Notes: generated by a model not told the origin, from the letters alone. Shown: positions 20,482 to 31,124, counted from the stretch's first letter. The stretch is DNA of 64,000 nucleotides from Periplaneta americana (GCF_040183065.1 NC_091131.1:7985001-8049000); one strand, 5' to 3'. Program-made: numbers and translations.

Positions 20482-21054
20482 ATATTATCATCATCATCCA
20501 TAGCGCTACAGCCCGGATCGGGCCTCGGCTTCCTTAAGAATTCTTCTCCATCGGTCTCGATCTTTAGCCACCGTCCACCAGTTCTTCACTCCAAGCCTCT
20601 TAATGTCATCCATAACACAGTCTATCCATCGTAGCTTTGGCCTTCCAACTCTTCTTCCTCCAGCAATCCCATGTTCCATCACCTTCCTAGGTATTTCACA
20701 TTCATCCACTCTCTTAACATGCCCTGCCCATCTCAGACGAGCAATCTTAATGGATGTTATTATATCGGGAGACTCATAAAGCTGGTATAATTCGTTGTTA
20801 TATCTTATTCTCCAAGTTTCACCATCCCTTACAGGTCCAAAAATCCTTCGCAATATCTTCCTTTCGAATGCGGCCAATCTAAATTTATCCCTTTCGCTAA
20901 GAGGCCACGTCTCTGATGCATAGGTCAACACTGGTTTTGTTTTGTCATATAATAGTAGATAATTCTGAAAAAGATTTATTACTTTTTCTATGTTCATATT
21001 ACTGGTAAGTTTAATTCTCTGTGTAAGCACTATTTCAGCAATAACTTTCAACAA
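20482..21054 (-). mobile_element. LINE 3' part, family D copy 2
   Basis: An ORF2 C-terminus with a continuous frame from about 21000 down to the stop at 20506: SETWPLSERDKFRLAAFERK, RWAGHVKRVDECEIPRKVME and GRPKLRWIDCVMDDIKRLG, ending LKEAEARSGL. A GAT-repeat tail follows (20483-20502). The upstream residues before about 20940 look like unrelated flank. Compared with family E it has the same LRWAGHV and GRP.LRW architecture. Confidence 0.85.
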
Positions 21055-21199
21055 ACAAATTACGCTATCAAAAATGAATATTGCTCATTTGTTTTTTCAC
21101 AAAGGCTTCACGTCAGAGAACATATGATCATATTCGAAACAAAAAGTTCTGGCAGTGAAATAAATATTCTTGCTTGGGAATTCTATGGGATTTGATGCA

Positions 21200-21985
21200 C
21201 GCTCGCACACACATACTCAAACTGAAATGTTAACAGGGCACGGCAAAACCAGAGCATACCTACATAGATTTAAAATTATAAACAATCCAACATGCCCATG
21301 TCAAATTAGCCACCAAACGGTAGACCACTTATTGTTCGATTGCAAACTCTTAGATCAGGAAAGAGATGCTTTAATCGCAGCTGTATTAAGAACCGAAAAC
21401 TGGCCACCTAACAAAGACGACCTCATAAAAAATATACTAAGAAACTTATACAATTTGTAAATAATATACCTTTTGAGAAAATTAGCCAGATGTAGAAAAA
21501 AAAAAAAAAATAGAATTGCAAATAAGAATGTAAAATATAAATTGTAGAAATTGTAAATAATTGTAAAACTAGAGTATCATAAAAAAACGATAATTTTAGA
21601 ATCTGCAGTAACATCAGTCTAACAGTATATTGTAAACTATAAACGGTAGATAGCTATAATTAACTGTGACCTTAGAACATTTTTATAGAGAAAAAAAGAG
21701 AAAATTGTGGAAACAAAATAATCCAAATCAGATTGTAAATTTCGAATTGCACAAAATCAATATAAATGCAACATATATTTCGAGAGGAATAAATGAATGG
21801 TAAAAACAAAATAACCTAATCTTCAAATTAGATTGTAAACTTTGAATTATTATAGAAGATTGTAAATAATTGTAATATTATAAGAGAACTCAGAGCATGT
21901 AGTATTACTCAGTGTAATGAAACATGCCGTTTTCAATAAATACATAAAAAAACACACACACACAAAACAAACAAACAAACAAAAA
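21200..21985 (+). mobile_element. LINE 3' end with Cys/His motif (family F)
   Basis: The frame from about 21215 reads LTGHGKTRAYLHRFKIINNP, CPCQISHQTVDHLLFDC and LRTENWPPNKDDLIKNILRN, with a stop at 21460. The C-C-H-C spacing is the post-RNase H zinc-like motif of Jockey/I-type LINEs. An AT-rich 3' UTR full of TTGTAAATAATTGTAA follows, ending around the CA/AAC simple repeat at 21952-21985. Confidence 0.78.
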
Positions 21986-22327
21986 AAACTGATATACCAG
22001 CATAGGAAGACAATAACATAGGCTACCACCTTAGGAGTTGCGTAGGAGGAAAATCATACAATGTTGCCAACTTAATTTCGAATAAACCACGCACTCGTAT
22101 TTTTTACTTGTGTATTTCGGAAAAAAAAATGCATGGGGATATTAGAGAAAATGTGGTATACTATAGGTAAGTGATAAAGCATTGGAATATTGTAAGTAAT
22201 GAGGAAGTATGTAATATCTTCATGATGCTTATTACTTATTCTGGCTTATAAACAAAATTAATAGGATTGTGGAGACCATCAGTCGAAAACTAACAGTCTA
22301 AAAGAATTCTTGTCTTATTTTCTGTAC

Positions 22328-22489
22328 CTTGACACACGCTCTTCCCACTCATCAGCATCGTTGTCTTCTTCACGCCTCACGAAGTTGACATGCGTCTCAC
22401 ATTCCTGCATCAACGGTCGAACTTTGTTCATGTCATACGGAGGAGTGGGGGACTCCACCTCTCCATCTACGTCAATTTCCTCTTCTATT
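22328..22489 (-). CDS. KANSL3: KANSL3 exon c
   Basis: Exon of 162 bp: one base completing the previous codon, 53 codons and two bases of the next. The acceptor is CTTTCTTACAG and the donor AAG/GTACAG. The peptide contains IEEEIDVDGEVESPTPPYD, then an MNKVRPLMQECETHVNF segment and an acidic stretch ending DEWEERVS. The vertebrate family has the same order of an IDVE block, YD..KA...MNECE.HV.F and DWEEHV. It lies alone between introns of 3.9 and 5.7 kb. The flanking introns contain LINE fragments, but the exon itself shows no repeat similarity. Confidence 0.95.
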
Positions 22490-22810
22490 CTGTAAGAAAG
22501 ACCCACTAGATAAGCACTTTAGTGTCTGCATATACAAAGTGATTGTCTAAAGTACACTGACATTGAAGGAGCCCACTGCTGAAGTCACTTTTAGTAAAAG
22601 AACCCACATGAACACAGTTACAATTTCGAACAGTTAAGTAACTACTATAAAGTTATGAAGGACATCACTGTGAACCTGGCTGCATCTATACAGTGAGATA
22701 AATTAAATTTATCAAAATTTTCAAAGATATAAAGATATATTGTTGCAAGATGGCTGGTGGAAGAGAAACATTCCTTGGCCTGATAAAGAATGACATCACA
22801 TATTTCTTAG

Positions 22811-22815
<5 letters not shown>

Positions 22816-22848
<33 letters not shown>
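22816..22848. repeat. (GA)n microsatellite
   Basis: About 16 GA dinucleotides in a row, inside the KANSL3 intron between exons c and d. No conserved partner signals were seen. Confidence 0.95.
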
Positions 22849-22851
<3 letters not shown>

Positions 22852-23054
22852 ACTCGTCCGGCCTTAAGTAAGGATGACCACGAGGATCTGGAAATTAATA
22901 GCAAACAAATATAATCAATTAAATATGAATATTGTTATAAAAATAAAATGTAATAATTAAGCACCATTGATTATCAATTATAAGATAAAATCTTAGAAGA
23001 TGACTATAAAATTATACTTATAAATAAAAGATTTTATTTAAAATTAGCACATCC

Positions 23055-23650
23055 TTAATTAAGGCCTTCTGAGTGGTATAAATGAAACTGTATAATCTGC
23101 AGGGAATCTTTAAGAATTTGTGAGATGATTTTTTGAATTTCAAAAGATGATATTGATAATTTTAAAAAAAAATTATATGTAAATTTTGGTAAAGAACTCC
23201 GAGCACCAAAAAATAAACCTGTCACTGACCAATTGAAGAGAGGGATGTTATACTTGGCACTAAGGTAGGGAATACAAGGTTCATAAATGACCCTCTTTTC
23301 CTGATTAACCTGATGAGCTTGGTTTAGATCTCTCTCCATTGTATAGTTGGATCTATGATAATAGCCTTTTGTTGTTGCCTGTTTATTGCTATTATATCCT
23401 CTCTTCTGTGAGAGTCGTCTTCAGAAATGCAGTGGACCTCTTCATGAACTTCCCAACCCTTGTTCCGAAGAAGACAGGCGATAGCTCCACGGACTCTATG
23501 ATGCCTGTTGTTATGCAATAACTCTCCTTTCCGACAAAAGCCCAACACGTGGCCAAGAGTTTCTGTCTCGTTGCAGTCTGGTTGACGGCAACAGGTCGTG
23601 CTGAAAGCTCTGCTTGTTACTTTTCTGGTCTCACTGTGCCTCTTTTCTAG
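23055..23650 (-). pseudogene. LINE with restriction-like endonuclease: C-terminal remnant
   Basis: Reading on the minus strand from about 23600, a Cys/His knuckle CCRQPDCNETETLGHVLGFC is followed by GELLHNNRHHRVRGAIACLL and GWEVHEEVHCISEDDSHRRE. DIIAINRQQQKAIIIDPTI then carries the PD-(D/E)xK-like core. After a frameshift near 23330 it goes on to IYEPCIPYLSAKYNIPLFNW and GLFFGARSSLPKFTYNF. This layout is that of the C-terminal restriction-like endonuclease of R2/R4-type LINEs, not the APE endonuclease of the other LINEs here. It is broken and 5'-truncated. It lies in the KANSL3 intron between exons b and c. Confidence 0.85.
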
Positions 23651-23654
23651 TCAT

Positions 23655-25285
23655 GAAGCATATTCGGGATTGTTTATTTAGGCTGACCATATGTACTGTT
23701 TTGAATGGGACAGTGCCAGTTTAATATTTTGCAGTCATTGTGTAATTTTATAAAAAAAATGTCAATTTTGTCCCATTCCAAAGAAATACTATCAATATAG
23801 CCTACTAGTATTATGGAGAACAGTGTACAATATTTGCAGAGAACAGCGTTAGATTTTGACATGAAAATATACCAATTAAAACCAAAACTATGACATTTCA
23901 AGGGAGTATACCAGTCAGAGGTAAAATGAACATTAACAATACCATAATTAAGTCAATGCATTAAACTATTTAGGCTATACAATATCACATCTAGAAGTGA
24001 AAGACATGACACTAAAGATTTCAAAATTTATTAAAATAACTGGTTAATAAATCAAGTATTAAACCACCACAAGTTCAACAACATACCAGCCTTAAGGGGA
24101 AGGACCTACAGGAAATCTATTTTCTCATATTATTTTAAGTAGAACCTCTATTTCCCTAACATAGTTTCATGTCAATGTATGAAGCTTTTTGAATACATTT
24201 TCACAGTCACATGCAAAAAATGCAGTATTAGGATAAACAAAATGATATACTTTCAAGAGTATCACAGAATCACAAATATTGTCTTAAATGAAAACTAAAA
24301 GACTGCTAATCAATTTTGTTTGATGATTTTTAGAAATTTTAATTTTTATATTTTTATTTCCCATTTTTATGAACAGAAAGAAAAATTGCATGTTTATTTT
24401 TAACTTATTCTTTAATTTTCAATTTGCATTACTTGTCTTATTATTTTAATTACTGTACTTGTTCCTGAATCACATATGTAATTTGTAATAGTAAATCATT
24501 TCTTCTAATATCCCTTTATTACTCTCAACTGTTCCATTGTTCATGAATTAAATATTAATTTGAAAGTGAAAGTCAAACTTTGTTATATTAATCTACACCT
24601 GATATCTTTTTAGGTCGTGTATTTACTCTGAAACGGTTAGACATTCTTGTATACCTTTTACATTGATTATTCCTCAAACATCTCATTAATCTTTAACAGG
24701 ATCCATTCTTTCACTAATGTGCATGCTTCTACATAATTCATGTGAATTGTAACTGTGACCACTATTTTGTGTTATCACTTTACTATTGTTTATTGGTCAT
24801 AAAATATGTATTTTGATGCCAACTATAACCCTAATACACCTCAGGTTGAAATAGGGTTAATTAAATTGGATACTAAAAAATTTGCAATTTAACAATTTCC
24901 TCTTACAGAATTATTCATGTATAATGTGAGAATATGCCCTGAAAATTTTATTCAATTATCTCTATTATTGTCTGAGATATTATATATTAAATGTTGAAAA
25001 ATGTAAAATAACAAATTCTGGATATTCGATAAGAAATTTGAGCACAGAGTAAGGGGACTGGAGCGCAGCACCTATTTAAAAATGGCGTGAAAGCAATTAT
25101 TTTCTGCCTAACGATCTTGAAATTTCGCTCAAATGAAGTCAATACTATGAAGTATTTTTATACTAAAAATAAAAAAAAAGTTAACAATAGATGCTGTAAC
25201 ACCAGCAATTATTACTTGACGACAGTCACCTCAGTTGATGGACTAGAATCCCAACATCAAGTTTGACAACTGACTGGATATCAGA
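23655..25285. other. No gene recognised (about 1.6 kb)
   Basis: AT-rich intron. I found no inverted ends, tail or conserved frame; the open frame at 23674-23901 on the minus strand has no recognisable feature. Confidence 0.5.
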
Positions 25286-25287
25286 CA

Positions 25288-25590
25288 TATAAGGTAAAAA
25301 AAGGTAAAGGTATCCCCGTAACATGCCATGAAAGCACTTGGGGAGCATGGAGGTAGAGCCCCATGCTTTCCATGACCTTGGCACTAGAATGAGGTCGACA
25401 CCACGCTCTGGCCGCCTTTTACCCCCGAGAAAGACCCGGTACTCAATTTTATAGGAGGCTGATTGAGCCTCAGGGCCGTTCTGAAAATTTGGCAATGAGA
25501 AAAAATCCTGTCACCACCTGGGATCGAACCCCGGACCTTCCAGTCTGTAGCCAGCTGCTCTACCAACTGAGCTACCTGGCCACCAGGATG
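25288..25590 (-). mobile_element. tRNA-derived SINE (copy 4, long type)
   Basis: On the minus strand the tRNA-like head CCAGGTAGCTCAGTTGGTAG (A box) and GGGGTTCGATCCCAGG (B box) lies at about 25583-25515. A body of about 200 bp follows, ending in TACCTTTACC and an A-run. The open frames over it (such as ATDWKVRGSIPGGDR) are artefacts of the tRNA-like sequence. Confidence 0.85.
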
Positions 25591-25649
25591 TCAGACATAT
25601 AAATGTTGACGAAATGAAAATAGCACTATTAACATTTAGCAATCATTGC

Positions 25650-26310
25650 AATAAGTAAAAGTCTCAGGAATCTTCTATGCCACATCAATAAATTTAAGAA
25701 TGCAGTTATACTGTCAGACTCCAAAGCAGCTATTCTATCAATAGTCTTTAAACACACACCTTCATCTCAAACAGCAGAAATAACTAAAATGCTCTCTCAA
25801 TTAATATCACTCAATAAAAGAATTGTATTCCAATGGATACCATCCCATTGTGGAATCCTGGGAAACGAGAATGCAGATGCTTTAGCAAAGAAGGGCAGCA
25901 CTGCTACTTACAGACCTGTTACTAAATCTACGTATTACTCTGTGAAGAGATTTATTAAATCTACATACTTAGACTTCAACAAACAAAATTTGATAACACA
26001 GTCTCAAAAAATGGAATTCTCTGCATCATAATCCACAGTTAATTCCCGATTTACCACGAAAATCGTCTGTAGCTGCATTTAGATTGGCAACAGGCCATGA
26101 TTGTTTGGCCAAACACCTGCATAGAATTGGAATATATCAGTCCCCTAACTGCCCATTGTGCAACTCAAACCAAGAAATGGATTCGGAACATCTCAAAATC
26201 TGTGCTTCAGTGGCTGACCATGATAATATCTTTGAAAAATATTGGAGTGCAAGAGGTCAAATGACTTTATTGTCAAACACCTGGCATTAGAAAACAACAA
26301 CAACAACATT
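25650..26310 (+). mobile_element. RNase H-family LINE, longest copy
   Basis: A 5'-truncated LINE with the RNase H C-terminal half, a Cys/His motif, a TAG stop at 26290 and an AAC-repeat tail (26291-26309). Its last 140 bp match 538-680 and 11937-12055. It ends about 35 bp from the donor of KANSL3 exon b, antisense to the gene. Confidence 0.87.
25690..26290 (+). pseudogene. LINE RNase H and Cys/His region, broken
   Basis: The frame from about 25690 gives VILSDSKAAILSIV, then KRIVFQWIPSHCGILGNENA and DALAKKGS, covering the last two acidic motifs of RNase H (LSDS and GNENADALA). A frameshift near 26030 moves to AAFRLATGHDCLAKHLHRIG and CPLCNSNQEMDSEHLKIC, a CCHC-type motif, and the end MTLLSNTWH. 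The first acidic motif (TDGS) is missing through truncation. Confidence 0.87.
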
Positions 26311-26344
26311 TAGCATTGTCTTGTAGCTGGTTGGTGGAACTTAC

Positions 26345-26484
26345 AGTGCGAGGTTGGTCTGAGCACGTGCCGCAGAGGCCTGCACAAACAGCGTCTTGGT
26401 GGGCTTCGCGTAAGTGTTCTCCGGCCGCCAGTTCCAGGGCTTGGAGTACGTGTGGTCCATCAGCACCACATTCAGCTCACGCTC
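26345..26484 (-). CDS. KANSL3: KANSL3 exon b
   Basis: Exon of 140 bp, 46 codons plus two bases. It has a strong CCTGCAG acceptor and an ACT/GTAAGT donor. The peptide opens with ERELNVVLMDHTYSKPWNW and ends with KTLFVQASAARAQTNLA. This is the N-terminal signature of KANSL3, in which the vertebrate proteins have HERELDLVFLDHSYAKPW. The split codon CT+A is completed by exon c. A LINE 3' end stops about 35 bp downstream of the donor, so the proximal intron is almost entirely transposon sequence. Confidence is high because the family block is long and specific. Confidence 0.95.
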
Positions 26485-26555
26485 CTGCAGGACAGAGACG
26501 CGTGGTTAGTTTGCGTGATGTGGCTCAGAGCTACCACACATTGCGCAGCACTCAC

Positions 26556-26696
26556 CGACTGCCCGGCCAGTTGGTGCAGGTAACTGCTCAGCTTGGTGCA
26601 GCTGTCCTCCCCACTGTCACTCAGCGGACTCGGCAGGTTCGACGAGTTGGGCGTTCCACTCAGCTGCCCGGCCACTGAGGAGGCTGGAGACTGTAC
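26556..26696 (-). CDS. KANSL3: KANSL3 exon a (first visible exon)
   Basis: Exon of 141 bp, phase 0 at both ends, 47 residues. Reading starts after a TGATGCAG acceptor and ends at TCG followed by GTGAGT. The peptide is rich in Ser, Pro and Asn (it includes SNLPSPLSDSGEDS) and ends in LSSYLHQLAGQS, which reads like the low-complexity lead into the conserved N-terminal block. It is separated from the next exon by only 71 bp, and the frame continues directly into the strongly conserved ERELNVVLMDH block, so it belongs to the same transcript. This stretch is variable in the family, so recognition rests on splice signals, frame and position. No start codon is placed here; the coding sequence must begin further upstream. 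Confidence 0.8.
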
Positions 26697-26719
26697 CTGC
26701 ATCACGACACACGATTAAT

Positions 26720-27480
26720 TAATTCAAACATCTTAGACATCACCATAACCAAAACAAATAATAAACACGAATTCAAAATATACAGGAAACCCACTACAAC
26801 CACAACACATATACACAATTGATCAAACCATCCCATACAACAAACATGCAGCTTTCTGTACAATGACACACAGATTAATTAATATACCAATGAACAATGA
26901 CAAAACAAAAACAGAACAAACCAACACAAACACCACACAACATATCACAATACTAATACTCACAAAATTGCAACTTTATTCAGAAAACTAAAATACAAGA
27001 TAGCATACAAAACAAATAACACAACACAGAAATATCTAAATAATCACATTAAACATTCAAATAAATATAATTCAACTGGAGTTTACAAACTACATCACAT
27101 CAAATTACGCAGACCACATTATCGACAATAATCATGACTACAATAATATAGAAACAGATAGGGAAATTTTACACATCACACCAAAAAGTTCACAGTTAAA
27201 CATCTTAGAACAATACGAAATATATAAACATACAATAACACAGCCACAATATATACTTAATACACAATTACAGTTCAATACCCACACATTATTCGATGTC
27301 ATGATACGTCATAACACACAAACAACCAGCCCCCACCATAAGAGCAACACACCCCCACCCCTACAACTGACGAATGCACATCGCAGAATTCAAGATCACC
27401 AGTAGTTCTGGAAACACTGATGAAGGCGCAACATCGCGTCGAAACGGGCTGTCTATCCAAGGTATATAATCTTTTTTAAA
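26720..27480 (+). mobile_element. Penelope-like element remnant, copy 1
   Basis: The decayed frame starts NSNILDITITKTNNKHEFKI and YRKPTTTTTHIHN, the C-terminal RT block of Penelope-like elements. STGVYKL near 27078 marks the beginning of the GIY-YIG endonuclease domain, and ETLMKAQHRVETGC is near the 3' end. Many stops are present. It begins about 25 bp from the acceptor of KANSL3 exon a. Confidence 0.7.
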
Positions 27481-27864
27481 AAATTTTAACACTTTTTAAC
27501 GTGTGACTAAACAATTTTATGTTTTAACAAACAAAATGTTAACGTGAACTAGAATCAATGAATTAATTGATTTATTTGTACTGTCATCAACATTTATACC
27601 AGTTATGGTGTACCACCACATTTCTGTATACAGGTTTCACCATAACTTTCTATTACCTTCACCTACAATTAGTATGCAATCCCAACAGTCTAATTAATAA
27701 CGTCTATATAACCGCTATTAACTTAACTCCAAACAGTCAATTTCTCCTTATCGATCTTAAATATCTATCATCTGTTAGTTTACTTGCCATATTACATTTT
27801 ACTTATGTTCCTCCCTGAATTCTATTCTTACTACCAAATTTATATATAGGTAATATATAAGGGA

Positions 27865-28597
27865 CGTGGTGAAGAGATAGTAAAAGACTTAGGGTGGGAA
27901 TCTCTCAAATAAAGGCGACGAAAAACCAGGCTCACGGCATTGTTGAAGGCACAAATGGGACACAAAGCATGGACCTACATCAATGCTAGATTAGCAATAA
28001 CATCATACTTGGGCAGGGTAGATCATATTAGGAAGTTTAAATGTAGAAAACAAAGAACGGACGTGGCAAAATTTTCCTTTGTTAACTGCACAATAGTAGA
28101 CTGGAACAGCTTATCTGCGGCAATCTTTCAGGGTGGTTCTCTCAAAATCAATACATTTAAGGAAAGTTGAAAAGATTAGACTGAAAATGTAATTGTAGGT
28201 GCAGTGTAATTATCTAAGTTGTGTCATGTAATTAATTAAGTTGATATGTAATTTAATTGATATGTAAATAAATTAGGGTGTGTTACGTAATTAAGATGAT
28301 ATGTAATTAAGTTGATTTGCAATTAAGTAAGGTGATATGTAATTGCTTAAATTGGTAACAGTTGAGTGAAATAGAAGTACTTATAAGTTAGGTTACCTTT
28401 TGCTTATTGCTAGGCATTATTACAGAATTGTTTTTATTTATAGTCCTAGGTTTATTGCATCTATTTATTTATAGTTAGAAATAAATTTAGGTTTATTTTA
28501 TTTCATTTTTCTTTTATTGCTGTAATTATTGTATAATTGTTATTATATATCACTGCCACCTGGTGTATATCCAATTGTAGTGTTAATAAATAAATAA
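27865..28597 (+). mobile_element. LINE, family A copy 3 (short)
   Basis: The frame ends of this 5'-truncated copy read RKTRLTALLKAQMGHKAWTY, CRKQRTDVAKFSFVNCTIVD and WNSLSAAIFQG, with a stop near 28168. These align with the same blocks at 16.9-17.1 kb. The 3' UTR repeats TAATTAAGTTGATATGTAAT. It ends in the hairpin-like CACTGCCACCTGGTGTATAT and an AATAAATAAATAA tail. Confidence 0.83.
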
Positions 28598-28849
28598 CTC
28601 ATCTCATCTCACTTGTTCTACTTTAACCTTTTACATTTTTACTTTCATGTCATTGCAGTACTCTACTATTTTTCATATAGTATATGAACTATTAATCTTC
28701 ATTACTATTTCAAAATATTGTTCTTAAATTTTAACTGTCTATCCTATTTAAAATCACTATACTAACATTTCCTATCTAACACTTCAGACAGTTTTACTCA
28801 TAGGGATCCTCTTCTTTCTAATTAATACATATCACATCATTATTAGAAT

Positions 28850-28960
28850 TGTGTATATAGTATTTGTGGACTTAGAAAAGGCGTTTGACAAAGTGGAATG
28901 GAATAAACTGATGGGGATCCTAAAGAAATATGGCGTGGATTGGAAAGAGAAGAGGCGTGG
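28850..28960 (+). mobile_element. LINE reverse transcriptase scrap
   Basis: About 36 codons: FVDLEKAFDKVEWNKLMGIL and KKYGVDWKEK. DLEKAFDKV is the RT motif containing the first catalytic Asp in RTE-like LINEs. It is isolated, with no recognisable flanks. Confidence 0.7.
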
Positions 28961-29844
28961 TGTAAGTAAACTAAAGAATTACGCTAAGCATTCAATACCA
29001 AAGCAAACTTTCACTGTACATTAGCGTACTAAACTTTTTTCAATCTATGTTTAGTGATATATTAAATCTGGCTTAATATAGTGATAATTCGATATATATA
29101 GTACAATAAGAATTGAAATGTGTATTGACTATGATAAAAGGGTTGAAAATTGGTTTATAGCGCCACATTGGCAGTGTGCAATATTCGTTCGGTGGATACT
29201 CTACCTTGTCCTATATTATATACAAAACGTGCATAAACCATGGTCACCATTTTCACATACTTACTGGTATTAACGGCAATGTAGAATTAACTGGAGAGGA
29301 AGACAGTAAAAGTTTCATCAAACTGTCTTTCCCCTTTTGTTGGTCCGGTGTATACATTTCTATGTTTTTAATTATCACCACGCCAAATACGAATAAATAA
29401 ATGTCAACAGGTTAGTATAAACTAACTGATAATTCGATGCCTGAACTAAACCCGAAAGTAAATTTCATCTTACACTGCTGATATTCAACAGGGTAACTAT
29501 AACCATGTGTTTTTTAATTTGTAACTATAAGCTACTGCCATTCAAACGAGCATTAAATATTAACGCGAAATATTCTTCTGCTGTTCTTCCCTACTCAACA
29601 TAAGAAAACACTTCGCCCAATCCCTGAACGACCGAATACACAAAACTTACGGGACTAGGGCAAGCAACTCGGTTCGCAAGAAACAAACAATTGAGTATTA
29701 GTCGAAATATTGAACAGACGTCAAAAACGTTATGTAACTCTGACTTCCATCTATTTCCAGTTTCTTAATTAAAAATTATCACCATCACACATACGAGCTC
29801 CTCTCGAGAACGAAATTCATTACTTTCCCTTAAGCAGGAGTGTG
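28961..29844. other. No gene recognised; possible promoter-like island
   Basis: The segment 29540-29830 is richer in CpG than the rest of the intergenic sequence. On the minus strand it contains GCCCTAGTCCC followed by GTAAGTTTTG, a good splice donor. It could be a noncoding first exon of KANSL3, but nothing proves it. The open frame at 29176-29400 on the plus strand has no recognised domain. Confidence 0.3.
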
Positions 29845-30528
29845 CAGTGTTGCCAACAATTGTCACCTCAAAGTCGCCAAATAAATTGTCTAATGTCGCT
29901 AAATTCAATTTAGAAGTAAAAAAAAACGTATCTAAAAAAGGATAAGATTAACAATAGCAAAAATGTACCGTAACTTCTATAATATAATTCATATCATATC
30001 CTCATCTTCTACTGTAGCGTCGGCCTAAGTGGCGCAGTCGGTACAGTGCTGGCCTTCTGTGCCCAAGATTTCGGGTTCGATCCCGGCCCAGGTCGGTGGC
30101 ATTTAAGCAAGTCCATCTTGATAGTATTAAGATGGACTTGATTTAAGTGTACTTAGTAGATTTACTGGCATGTACAATAATTCCTGCGGGACAAAATTCC
30201 GGCACTTCAGCGACGCTGCTATAACCTCGGCCAAGAATTCACCAGAGGAAAAATAATGCAGGGGATTACCCAAGATATGATACGTTATGCAGAGCTGTTC
30301 TTAAAAAGTTTTGAAATTGTTTAAAGATGTAAAAATACAAAATTAATGTTTCCAAATACATCTCAGTAAAAGTTAAAAGGACAAAACGTAAAAATCGCTA
30401 ACTTTGTCGCCAAATGACTAATAAAAAACTCCAGAAAAGTCGTTGGTTGCTATTTCGTAATTTTTGTCGTTAGACACACCCACAAAACTGCTAGATCTAG
30501 TGACCTGTCACTAAAGTTGGCAATACTG
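29845..30528. mobile_element. hAT-like non-autonomous element with nested SINE
   Basis: Inverted ends CAGTGTTGCCAAC (29845-29857) and, inward from the right, CAGTATTGCCAAC. They are flanked by near-perfect 8-bp direct repeats GGAGTGTG and GGAGTGAG (29837-29844 and 30529-30536). The 8-bp duplication and CAGTG-type start fit hAT elements. No transposase is present. A tRNA-derived SINE sits inside. Confidence 0.78.
30016..30250 (+). mobile_element. tRNA-derived SINE (copy 5)
   Basis: The plus-strand head has an A-box-like TAAGTGGCGCAGTCGGTAC and B box GGGTTCGATCCCG (30077-30089). The body has an inverted pair (AAGTCCATCTTGATA and TTAAGATGGACTT) and GCGGGACAAAATTCCGGCAC. It is inserted in the hAT-like element 29845-30528. 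Confidence 0.82.
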
Positions 30529-30548
30529 GGAGTGAGGTTGACGAGATT

Positions 30549-30902
30549 CCGTGCGTTTTTTTTAAGCAAGATGTAAAGCGCTGCTGCAAGACCGTTCTGC
30601 AGCAAGCGCGCAGCAAATGAAAACTTCGCTTTACGAGTTTGCTGCACGAAATGTGTGTTTTGGTCTTTTGCAACGTGTATTATTGTTAAAATCGTCTAGT
30701 AATAATAATTCCATGTCATTATCATGGAAGTCGAAACTATTTAACATTTTCGGTTCTTTTAGGGTTAAATTTATTACGGCAGAAATAGAAGCCAATATTA
30801 ATTGTCCACCATTTTGCAGTCAGTTGACCTACTTACGTTTTTTTTTTTTCGACCCTCATTTTGCTGCAGCAAAGGCATGAAGCGCTTTAAAAAAACGCAC
30901 GG
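30549..30902. mobile_element. MITE with CCGTGCGTTTTTTT ends
   Basis: A 354-bp element. Its inverted ends CCGTGCGTTTTTTTTAA and CCGTGCGTTTTTTTAAAGC continue in AAAGCGCT and GCTGCAGCAA blocks. ATT flanks both sides (30546-30548 and 30903-30905), compatible with a 3-bp target duplication. There is no coding capacity, and the superfamily is unassigned. Confidence 0.7.
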
Positions 30903-31011
30903 ATTTAATCTTTCCCTAGACCGTAAATTTACTATTCTATGATATTTTAAGAGAATTTCTCAGTACTGAACTCGAGTTTTTTTATCCTCTCAGGATACGC
31001 GCAGCTCACGA

Positions 31012-31124
31012 CAGGAAGAACTTGGCTGTGAGATCAAACTGCGCAGACTTGCTGAATAAACACCTAATCAAACCTATAATATGCAAGATGTGTGCGGATT
31101 TGATCTCACAGCCAAGTTCTTCCT
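31012..31124. repeat. Inverted repeat with 33-bp near-perfect arms
   Basis: The left arm CAGGAAGAACTTGGCTGTGA and the right arm TCACAGCCAAGTTCTTCCTA pair over about 33 bp around a loop of about 45 bp. The arms are more GC-rich than the flanks. It could be a foldback remnant or a hairpin RNA. Confidence 0.7.

Larger units (their letters stand above)
2946..26696 (-). other. KANSL3: KANSL3/NSL3 gene, partial (nine internal exons visible)
   Basis: This is the span of a host gene for KAT8 regulatory NSL complex subunit 3 (Drosophila NSL3/Rcd1). The protein is a nuclear scaffold subunit of the NSL complex, which directs H4 acetylation by MOF/KAT8 at active promoters. Nine exons on the minus strand have GT-AG borders and compatible phases (0, 2, 2, 0, 0, 0, 2, 0, 1 at their 3' ends), and they join into about 550 residues without a stop. 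The order of conserved blocks matches the animal family along its whole visible length. Introns, in transcript order, are 71, 3855, 5727, 1560, 2049, 7272, 1485 and 81 bp. The initiator exon and the C-terminal region are not visible. Splice sites were assigned by eye; no transcript evidence is available. Confidence 0.93.
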
